Source: Trichomonas tenax (Eukaryota; Parabasalia; Trichomonadida; Trichomonadidae). From it: a DNA stretch of 55,365 nucleotides. Below the pieces are notes generated by a model. That model made no database searches and was not told where the DNA came from. It worked only from the letters and a program-made list of their open reading frames with translations. Positions within the stretch are counted from its first letter, which is position 1. Every line of letters begins with the position of its first letter. Position numbers and translations under genes: made by a program. The DNA lies in assembly GCA_023091735.1 (NCBI GenBank), contig JALKBU010000253.1, positions 1 through 55,365 on the forward strand, given 5' to 3'. Shown here piece after piece: positions 47,560-55,365 of this stretch.

Positions 47560-48550
47560 TTGTTCAAAAAATGCAAAGAGTGGAATGATTTCTATCCTGG
47601 AACTACATCCTATGTTATTATAGCAGATGACTCAAAACCGGTTGTTCGCGGATCAGAATCGCAATATTACATAGATGAATGCTTTTTCAATAAACTCACT
47701 AGCAGCTCGATTAGCTTCTCATCAGCTCCTTCTTCGACCCTCATCCTTGTTGAAGACACAACGTTTTCGCTCTTTTCGAGTACAGGGAATGGAGGATCGA
47801 TTCTTTATGGCCCGCAAGGAATGTTTTCACAGCAAGGAGTTTGCAGCTATCGATCAAAAGCATCGAGTGAATGTATTTTTTGTAATATTGCTCTTTCCCA
47901 AACTGGCAATAAAAATAACATCTATTTCATTTTCTGGCGATGACCCAACTAAAGGATCTCATAATATATACCTACAAAGTAGTGTTAACATATCATGTAT
48001 TAATACATCATATGCCAATATGTATGCAAGATGTTTGTTTTATTTGACTTCTGTTGTTGAAAATTCTGAAATAACCCTCTCAACTTTTTCAAATAATACT
48101 GGAGCAGATAGTACAGGAAAAGCTTCGGCATTTATCAAAGGAACAACATCTGCTCCTTTTCTTATCCAATACTGTAACTTTTTAGGAAATAATGGCTCTT
48201 CGACTCAGTCATTATTACTATCAAACTATTTAAGTACTGTTGTATCTTATTGCAGCTTCCAAGGGAATACAAGGCATAAAAATAGATTTCAAAGTCTAAT
48301 GAAAGTCGAATACTGTTACATCACTGATACACAAGAAGATTTTAACAGTAATGGAATAGCATTGATAACAAATCGCTTAACAGAATATTACACTGCATTG
48401 CTATCACATTTCTCAAGATACGACTGTGATGCTGAAATTCCTTTAAAATTTACAAAAAAACACAAAATCAAATCAGTAGGAATAATAACATCAAATATCT
48501 TCGAAAAGTTATTAACAAATGCGATTAATTTTGCAATGATCTCTGTTTAA
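47560..48550 (+). pseudogene. broken Pmp-like (beta-helix) surface protein gene
   Basis: The first piece (47560-47940) has repeats with YYIDECFFNKL, GNGGSILYGPQGMFS and ASSECIFCNIALS. After a frameshift near 47930 the frame continues with GSHNIYLQSSVNISCINTSY, LSTFSNNTGADSTGKASAFI and IQYCNFLGNNGSSTQSLL to 48550. GGSILY and FxNN-type repeats are features of chlamydial-Pmp-like right-handed beta-helix surface proteins, which are abundant in trichomonads. No signal peptide, transmembrane segment or carboxyl tail is left. No proper ATG starts the first piece. Confidence 0.65.
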
Positions 48551-49193
48551 ACTATAAACTCAAACAGTGATTCATTCTAAATAAAGATCATTTATTAATA
48601 ATTAAAATCAAATCATCTCTCTTCCCATCATTATAATGATTATCGGTTTCGGGATTTGAAATTCAAATTGAGTAGTTCTTAGGCCTTGCATCATTCTTTG
48701 ATAAGCTAAATCCGAGTTATGAAATAAAATATTGAGTTGATAATTATGGAAATTAAAGAGTCGTAATTTTCTATAAAAAATCGTATCATTTGTATTTCTC
48801 ATTTAGTAAATAATTAACGCTGCGTCTGAACTTATGAATGTGCTTAGTTATTCATGGATGTTGATTGAATAGAATGAAATTATTCTTTAATTAATCGAAT
48901 ATCAAAATTTTATTCAATAACTGGGGTATAGATTATAGCTAATTTGTTGTTATTTAACATCAACATAATTCATATAGAGATGTATATAAATTCGTTGGAT
49001 TCATTTTCCTAACTTATTTAGAAATGCAATAAAACGTCGATTTATTCGATCGAGAAAAATTGAATTTTATTTTTTAATTAAAATGAATTTTGATGATATA
49101 AAACGATATTCCATATTGTAGAGAATCCAAATATACTAAAATTTCAACAATGTAAAAATATTGTCCTTGAAAACGTGACAAAAAATATAGAAA
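48551..49193. other. AT-rich intergenic region
   Basis: About 640 bp, nothing recognised except CGTGACAAAA at about 49174, like the sequence before the kelch-like gene. Confidence 0.6.
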
Positions 49194-50564
49194 ATGACTT
49201 CAATCATCAAAAAACTATTTTCTATCGGTTGCAACGACGGCAGTCAACTGAATTCTGTCCAATTTTCAGCACCGCAAAAGAATTTATACTCTAGATCGAA
49301 TTATATTGGAAATAACAATTTTGATTATAAGTTTCCAGCAGGCAAAAAGACATACGTTTCCATCGGTATCCAAAATGGACCCTCATTCAAGATACATCAA
49401 TCAGTAAAATGCGGAGATAATCAACAAACTCAAGAACCTTTGGCACCGATTCCAGTGTCGAAGCCAGATTTATACGTAAAAGAACAAGCGGCAAAACCAG
49501 ACTCTGCGGTTAAGCCAAAGAGCGAAATCGACGAAAAAGATAAAGGATCGATGACATTTAAGTCAGAAAGAGGCCTCGGAGGAACAAAACTCAGCCTTTC
49601 ACTCGGCAACAAGACGGATAACGCTGCTCCTAAGCCAGGCACAATCCAACTTAATTTGGGCAACTCTGCTGCAGATTCTAAGGCAGATGATGCCAAGAAA
49701 CCGGCTCTTGGACTTGGCTTGACTTTGGGTAAGAAGGATGACTCAAAGCCGGCGCTCGGAGGCTTAAAATTGAATACTCCTTCAACGACAAAGGCAGATG
49801 AAAAGAAACCTGAAGAAACTAAATCTGATGATAAACCAGCCGAAGAAAAGAAGGCGTATGACAAGCCAAAGTTAGGATTGGGTCTTAGCGGACTTCCAAA
49901 GCCCCCACTAACGCTCGGTGGTGCAGCTAAGAAAGATGAAGATAAACCATCCGAAGAAAAGAAGGCTGATGAAAAGCCAAAGTTAGGATTGGGTCTTAGC
50001 GGACTTCCAAAGCCCCCACTAACGCTCGGTGGTGCAGCTAAGAAAGATGATGCACCTAAGGTCGAAATAAAGGTGCCACAAATAAGCTTGGGTGCAAAGA
50101 AGGAAGAAGCAAAGCCTGAAGAAAAGAAAGAAGAAACTAAACCAGTTGAAGAGGAAAAGAAGGAGGAAGCAAAGCCTGAAGAGAAACCAGCTGAAGAAAA
50201 GAAAGAAGAAAAGCCAAAGCTTGGGTTAAATCTCTCTTCAGGACTTTCTAAGCCATCTACAGGGTTCAATTTCAGCTTTACAAAGCCAGCAGTACCAGCA
50301 GATAATAAGGATGAAACAAAGCCGAAAGTAGGCTTCAACTTGAGCATTCCTAAACCAGCAGTACCAGCAGATAATAAGGATGAAACAAAGCCGAAAGTAG
50401 GCTTCAACTTGAGCATTCCTAAACCAGCAGTACCAGCAGATAATAAGGATGAAACAAAGCCGAAAGTGGGCTTCAACTTAAGCTCCAATATCAAGATGCC
50501 CGCCATGAGTGGCACTCCTGGCATTTCACCAGGCTTTAAGCTCACTTTAGGTGGAAAGAAATGA
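49194..50564 (+). CDS. repeat-rich KP/LGL protein, possibly nucleoporin-like
   Basis: The 456-residue protein has no recognised domain. Residues 1-110 are low in complexity only in part. From about 120 on it is made of spaced hydrophobic motifs (LGLGLSGLP, LTLGG, VGFNLS, FNFSF) between K, E, D and P-rich stretches. One unit of 37 residues (111 bp) containing LSGLPKPPLTLGG is repeated twice nearly unchanged. A 23-residue unit (69 bp) with NKDETKPKVGFNLS occurs three times. Spaced GFN/GLG-type motifs in charged sequence resemble FG nucleoporins with reduced FG content. A secreted or structural repeat protein is the alternative. The near-identical DNA of the repeats points to recent expansion. 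A regular initiator is not seen. Confidence 0.7.
   Translation: MTSIIKKLFSIGCNDGSQLNSVQFSAPQKNLYSRSNYIGNNNFDYKFPAGKKTYVSIGIQNGPSFKIHQSVKCGDNQQTQEPLAPIPVSKPDLYVKEQAAKPDSAVKPKSEIDEKDKGSMTFKSERGLGGTKLSLSLGNKTDNAAPKPGTIQLNLGNSAADSKADDAKKPALGLGLTLGKKDDSKPALGGLKLNTPSTTKADEKKPEETKSDDKPAEEKKAYDKPKLGLGLSGLPKPPLTLGGAAKKDEDKPSEEKKADEKPKLGLGLSGLPKPPLTLGGAAKKDDAPKVEIKVPQISLGAKKEEAKPEEKKEETKPVEEEKKEEAKPEEKPAEEKKEEKPKLGLNLSSGLSKPSTGFNFSFTKPAVPADNKDETKPKVGFNLSIPKPAVPADNKDETKPKVGFNLSIPKPAVPADNKDETKPKVGFNLSSNIKMPAMSGTPGISPGFKLTLGGKK
49863..50480 (+). repeat. in-frame tandem repeats inside the KP/LGL gene
   Basis: Two copies of a 111-bp unit (from about 49863 and 49974) and three of a 69-bp unit (from about 50288, 50357 and 50426) are nearly identical at DNA level. 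Both periods are multiples of three, so the frame is kept. Confidence 0.9.
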
Positions 50565-51118
50565 AAACCGTGATTTATTATTTTATTGTCTTTATTCTGA
50601 ATAGATTTATATTAAAAACACAAATTAGAGTTTTGTTAATAACAATTTGGCTTTTTTACTATATTTATGGGATAATGCTGTTTTGGCTTGTAGTTACATT
50701 CTAAAATCTTATGGGAATCATTTCATAAACCAAATATCATATTAAAGCCTTATATCTGAATATATTTTATTGCAATGTAGTGAGATTAGAATTTTAATGC
50801 TAAGCTTAGCACAGTGACTTTGGATAATCATAATTGACGCTTCATTTTGCTGTGCATGATTCATTAAAAAGCTTATTTCTTTTCAGTATCAATTATGTGA
50901 CACTGGTAGTGTGTATCAGAATATTTTCATGAATATGTAATTTTTGACATGTAACTTTAATTTTGACAATATTAAAAACGCTATTTTTCTCAAGAATCTA
51001 TTAATCAAAGCACTGTTTTTAGTTGATATTTAGGATATATTGTATATATAATATAATTCCCTTGAGATCAAAAATCCAAACTAACGACGATATGAGCGGT
51101 TTTGGCCTTCCTTTTAGC
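50565..51118. other. intergenic region before eS17
   Basis: About 550 bp. TGACATGTAAC at 50945-50955 lies 164 bp before the eS17 start. An ACTAAC sequence near 51080 is followed by no AG that would give a clear splice site. Confidence 0.55.
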
Positions 51119-51508
51119 ATGGGTCGTATCCGTACAAAGACCACAAAGAGAGCCGCCCGCCTCGTCATCGAGCGCTTCTACGGCCAACTTTCCTTCGACT
51201 TCCAGGACAACAAGCGCGTTTGCGATGCTGTCGCTGATATCCCATCCAAGAGAATGCGCAACAAGATCGCTGGCTACGTCACACACCTCATGCGCCGCCT
51301 CGAGCGCGGACCAGTTCGTGGCATCTCATTCAAGCTCCAGGAACAGGAGCGTGAGAAGCGTGATAACTGGATGCCAACAGTTTCTAAGCTCGCCGTTCCA
51401 AAGATCCAGGTTGATGATGACACAAAGAAAATGCTCACTGCTATTGGTCTCGGCGAAATGGAGGGTGTTGAGGTCTTCGCACGCCGTGTTCCAGGCCGTA
51501 CACAGTAA
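51119..51508 (+). CDS. RPS17: ribosomal protein eS17 (40S subunit)
   Basis: From the ATG at 51119 the 129-residue protein begins [20 protein letters not shown], as eS17 does in other eukaryotes. It contains [19 protein letters not shown] and [18 protein letters not shown], the most conserved part. eS17 lies in the beak/platform region of the 40S subunit. The length is close to the usual 130-135. An in-frame ATG at 51092 would add nine residues (MSGFGLPFS), not found in the family, so the shorter start is chosen. Codon use is strongly biased, and the stop is TAAAG, both typical of highly expressed genes here. Confidence 0.97.
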   Translation: MGRIRTKTTKRAARLVIERFYGQLSFDFQDNKRVCDAVADIPSKRMRNKIAGYVTHLMRRLERGPVRGISFKLQEQEREKRDNWMPTVSKLAVPKIQVDDDTKKMLTAIGLGEMEGVEVFARRVPGRTQ

Positions 51509-52194
51509 AGCCTTATTTTAAAAATCAAACGGTAAAATACATACAGCTCTTTGATCTACAAAGCTTTAAATAAATTATTTAAAATTTAAATTTAAATCCT
51601 TTAACTGCTTTAAAATTCAGCTAACCAATGAAATACTCTGTAAAATACGTGCGTGTATAACATAAATTTTGATGAGTTCATATTTTATTCTTTGATATTG
51701 AAATGTATTAATTTATATCAATATTTGATGAGCAAATTGTTGAATTTTAAAATAAAATTCTTGAGGTGAGCTGCTGAGTTCTTTGTCGATTGATGTAAAT
51801 GATGCTTTGATGACTTCAGTGAAGAATATGAAATTTGACAAATAAAATAAAATTTTGTCGTGTAACGAATTAAGTTGCAACAATATGAATTCTAATTTCT
51901 TCATGATTGTTTGCTTTTATTTTTTGTTTGAAAGATTTTTATCATGTTAAATTAATAAAAGAGTCTCTCAAAGGTCTTGTAGCACATCCAGATGCGGCTG
52001 CTTTGGCAACCCAACGCACAGCAGCCACTGTAATGTATCATATCGTTCTGCATATAGTGCCCGCAAAATCTAAAGTCCACCCAATTGTGTAGTTTACAAG
52101 GTTGAAGCCCTAACCCTGAAATCTTGAGGGGAGCTAATCAGGGTTTCTACTAAGCATGTCGTTTTCTATGAAAATAGGACCCTAGGCGACAATG

Positions 52195-52208
52195 GTGTCT
52201 AGACACCC
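52195..52208. repeat. perfect 14-bp palindrome
   Basis: GGTGTCTAGACACC. Related GTGTCTGG (about 53453) and CCAGACACCC (about 53505) occur 1.3 kb further on. Confidence 0.7.
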
Positions 52209-52300
52209 TTTAGTTGGGGGAGTAAACCCCTTGTAACAGAAAGTGTCATTTTAAATGATGCCGATTTATAATATTAAAACGTTTTCAGAACCAATTGGCT

Positions 52301-52470
52301 TTATTACTTACAGCTAGTCCTCTGCGACGAATAGCTGTCGCGTTTCTGCATTCAGAATACAAGCCTAAGCCATTTTTATCTTTGATCGAACTCATTTCAA
52401 AATGAACCTGTTTTTTATCCTTATTACTTACAGGCAGTCAGCTGCTATGGCCAGCCGTAATGTTTCTACC
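52301..52470 (+). repeat. two imperfect copies of a 50-bp unit, about 120 bp apart
   Basis: TTATTACTTACAG followed by C/GT/CAGTC appears at 52301 and 52421. The sequence after it stays loosely similar for about 35 bp (CTGC...GTTTCT). Confidence 0.5.
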
Positions 52471-52508
52471 TTTATTTTACGAATAAACATATTAAAATTT
52501 TGATATTA

Positions 52509-52610
52509 TTAAATATTTCCAGAATTGCTCAATTTCTGGTTGATTTTCTCCAGAGCATCGCTTGTATTGAGGAAACCAACCAGAAATTGAGCATTCTTGG
52601 AAATACTTAA
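52509..52610. repeat. hairpin with about 38-bp arms
   Basis: Arms 52509-52546 and 52573-52610 pair along GCTCAATTTCTGGTTG and flanks, with a few offsets in the outer part. The loop is about 26 bp. Confidence 0.85.
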
Positions 52611-54388
52611 TACCCAGATTTGCCATACTCTTACCAACGATGATCGACGTCACTTTTCTGCGAACAATTTGCTTGCGTTTAAATCGCCACTGCTTTCTCC
52701 AGAACTTGAATTTTTGAAGCACGATTTTAGACTATAATACACTCTTAACCTTGTGCCACCCTTAAACTCGCTCCTTTTTCCCAAATTCCAAAATGTGGGG
52801 TATTTGTCAACAATTATGCGCCTTTTTACAGGATATGAAACATCAATTCGTGCTTCAGATTGACAAATACCTTCCTTGGGGCATTTTCAGGTGCCATACT
52901 TTTTCACCAAATCATCTCCACTCCAAGTTTTGCCCTTTTTTGAGCAATTTTTTGGATTTTATATCCTCTATGCTGTTTTTTGCTTAATTTTTCATGCATC
53001 TTAGTTTTATATTGAGAGATATATTTAATTTTTCGCCATTTTGCTTTCATTTGTTTAAGCCGTAGATGGCACTCTTCTTTGATCTTTCAGAAAAATAACA
53101 ATTTTCTTTAAGCAATTATCGTTTTGAATTTTTTTTATATGTTAAAATATGTGAATTTGTATAGAAAAATAGTAGCATTATAATTACATATACACGTACT
53201 GCTATATACTCCAAACTTTCCCATCAAAAATAAATTTTATTTCAATCACAATATTTAGCGCGAAAAAATGCTTCAAATTCGTTTAAATGTACAGTAAATC
53301 ATTTGCATGGAACTTTTGAGATAATTGGCAAACAAAAATGAGCCTAATTAGTTAAATCAAACAAAAAAATAACATTTTTATTTGATATTGACTTAGAAGT
53401 ATCATAAAAGGGTAAACAATAGTATGTTTTGGGAATGGGTAAAATTGTGCGTGTCTGGACAAACAGTTATACACCCTCAAAATTGAATGGTGTCTGGAGG
53501 TTTGGCCAGACACCCACAAAAAATGTTATTTTGTATGATATGCATGCTTATATAAAATAAAACATATTGGCCGCTTTAGAATTGTAAAATGAAGATTTTA
53601 TCTGAAAGATAAAAGACTTTTTCAATAAATGTTTTAATTTTTCAACAGGCACAACATAATAGACAATCCCACAACTTTTTTGGCATAAGGTTCCTACTTC
53701 CAGAACATGCTTAGTTTCTACTTTTAATGAGTAGAAAGATTGCAGGGCTAAAATACCCTATAATGCACTATAAAAATCTTAATATTTATATTGTGAAAAG
53801 TCTGAAAAAACAGAATTTGGATAAAAAAAATGAAAAATTTATGCAAGAAAAAATAAATACGTCAAAAAGTAAATAAAGCAAAATGGACAAAATTGCAGGT
53901 TTTAGTTATTGTCGACACAACAAGACGGGAGAGAATCGTCTCCATTCAAGCTAGAGTCTGATCTGTAGGCGACTTCTCTCACAAAACAACGAAATTAGAG
54001 AAGATATGAAATAATTAAATCTCGATTCTTCGTAAGAAAACTTCCTTATTTCGTCATGAAGCTGATCCTTGCAATTTTCCCCTGGTCTTCTCGAAGATGG
54101 AGAGATATTCAAGGAAAAAGCAAGATTCCTAACAGACAACGACACAAAAAACGTGTTGTTATTGCTCAGCTTGATACAGAGTAGCATTCAAGCAAATTCA
54201 TCAGCCTCTCATTGCGTGCACTTTATGCTCCCAGAAGAGGCGATTTTTATTGTCCCTTAATATCTTGCCATAAGAATGGCTGTGCACGAAGGACCTAAGG
54301 CTGATGCACAGCACTTAGTTACAGCACCTACCAGCTCGTGTGATTTTTTCGACATACGATATTTTTTGGACGAAAATACAGCCCAATT

Positions 54389-54430
54389 CCATGCCATTTT
54401 GGCATGGGTGCTCTACCATTAAACACTCTT
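54389..54430 (-). other. short hairpin next to a tRNA-like D-arm sequence
   Basis: CCATGCCATTTTGGCATGG (54389-54407) has 8-bp arms. On the minus strand it follows GTTTAATGGTAGAGCACC, which looks like the D-arm/A box of a tRNA. No T arm or B box follows, so this is not a functional tRNA. Confidence 0.3.
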
Positions 54431-55365
54431 TATACTCGCGAGGCCTTGGGTTAACACAGGGTCTCCTTCCACCTCGGACTTGAAGCTTTTGCTTAAGGGG
54501 CCGCACGTTTTTAAGGCCGCAAAAAATAACTTTTTCTGAAGTTTACACTGAGTAAAAGTATTAAGAAAAAATAATAAAGCATTTTTTGGTTTACAACGAT
54601 CTCAAAATTGACAACAAATGGACTTTAATTTTTGCAGGCACTATAGTCATTTTGGATTAATTATTCGATTGCTATTTGATAGTGTTTCCAACTGCCTATT
54701 TCGTGGTATAAAACATGTTTCCTTGATATTTGCATTGGAGTTTAATGGAATAAAAAACTTTATTGGAATAAAGGTGACTTTATATGAATAAAGTGAATTT
54801 GGAATCAGACCCTATTTTGGAATAACCGCCAATTTGGCATAATGCCGGTTGGGACCTGTCACCTTTCCGCAACTTGACGCAACTGTAAACTATTCAATCC
54901 CATTTTTTGTTTGGTCGGATAAAATTTTGGTTGATTTAACATCATATTCTTCTTTAAGTCCTTTTGTATCTTTGATTTCATCAAAGAAAATCATAATTTT
55001 CGTTCTGGTTACCGAGATACAAATCGCATCTTTGTTCCAGTTTGAAATCATGGTGTTATCTATGGTTAACGTATGCTCCATATTCTATATGTATCAATGC
55101 TACCATCCAAGCACGTCATTGTCGGTAAGACCGAAATCTCGAAAAATTTATCTTTTTATACAGTGCGTATTGAGAAGATTTGATACGCAACAATGATACA
55201 CATCAGCATCCATATGCAAAGTCACTATTCAGAATACGCAAATCGTCACAATGATGCACGTTTATAATATATGCGAAATATAACAATTCGATTTTAAGAA
55301 ACAACTAACTCACAAATACATTAACTGCGTTACGCTGTATGATTTGTGTATAGTAAGTGCACATA

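Larger units (their letters stand above)
51509..55365. other. degenerate non-coding region to window end
   Basis: About 3.9 kb with no credible protein gene. It contains the palindrome at 52195-52208, a repeated pair at 52301/52420, a hairpin at 52509-52610, related GTGTCTGG and CCAGACAC pieces at 53450-53515, and a tRNA-like hairpin at 54389-54430. Confidence 0.6.

Noticed and set aside
49430..50545. 371-codon open frame antisense to the KP/LGL gene
   Set aside because: It is a mirror of the repeats; the sense strand has the regular K/E/P protein pattern and a proper start.
54315..54506. Tail of a possible gene or tRNA on the minus strand
   Set aside because: A D-arm-like sequence and a short hairpin are present but no T arm or B box; the 63-codon frame has no family features.

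Overview
The window looks like nuclear DNA of a parabasalid protist, most likely a trichomonad and perhaps Tritrichomonas. This is inferred from several signs. The DNA is AT-rich. The genes are intronless and closely spaced, and leaders look very short. Some genes carry a T. vaginalis-type initiator (TCA followed by pyrimidine/T-rich sequence) 7-27 nt before the ATG. Several stop codons run straight into TAAA. The gene content also fits: pyruvate phosphate dikinase, BspA-like leucine-rich repeats, Pmp-like surface protein remains, a two-repeat Myb protein and an axonemal protein. Species cannot be fixed from the sequence alone.

The left two thirds (about 0.2-39.1 kb) is a gene-dense housekeeping region with genes on both strands. 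In order: HAD phosphatase, DRC4/GAS8 axonemal protein, ECD/SGT1-like protein, a potentially myristoylated propeller protein, PPDK, a Rab GTPase, an RPP40-like protein divergent from BUB3, an SDS3-like protein, a TH1-like protein divergent from an acidic disordered protein, eIF4E, Pol I subunit RPA12 divergent from CLP1, a kelch/coiled-coil protein, casein kinase 1, a TPR protein, a large broken gene (about 27.3-30.0 kb), a GT61-like glycosyltransferase, a nucleoside phosphorylase, an ankyrin protein, a multi-span membrane protein and a DBF4-like protein. A decayed ankyrin/AT-repeat patch lies at about 18.6-19.4 kb.

The right third (39.1-55.4 kb) is mostly degenerate DNA: a broken BspA-like gene, a broken Pmp-like gene, unassigned coding remnants, a large inverted repeat pair, and several unrelated long hairpins. 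One of these is an isolated GC-rich hairpin. Three probably intact genes sit in it: a Myb protein, a KP/LGL-repeat protein that may be nucleoporin-like, and ribosomal protein eS17.

The strongest signal not explained by genes is a recurrent, nearly palindromic 11-mer, consensus TGNCATGTAAA. It occurs singly or in clusters upstream of many genes and in both orientations. Two divergent intergenic regions hold six or seven copies each, spaced about 18-34 bp. Genes with a clear initiator (PPDK, CK1, phosphorylase, Myb) lack the 11-mer nearby. This suggests two promoter classes: one for highly expressed or classic initiator genes, and one in which the 11-mer acts as the main upstream element for RNA processing, cilium, cell-cycle and membrane genes.
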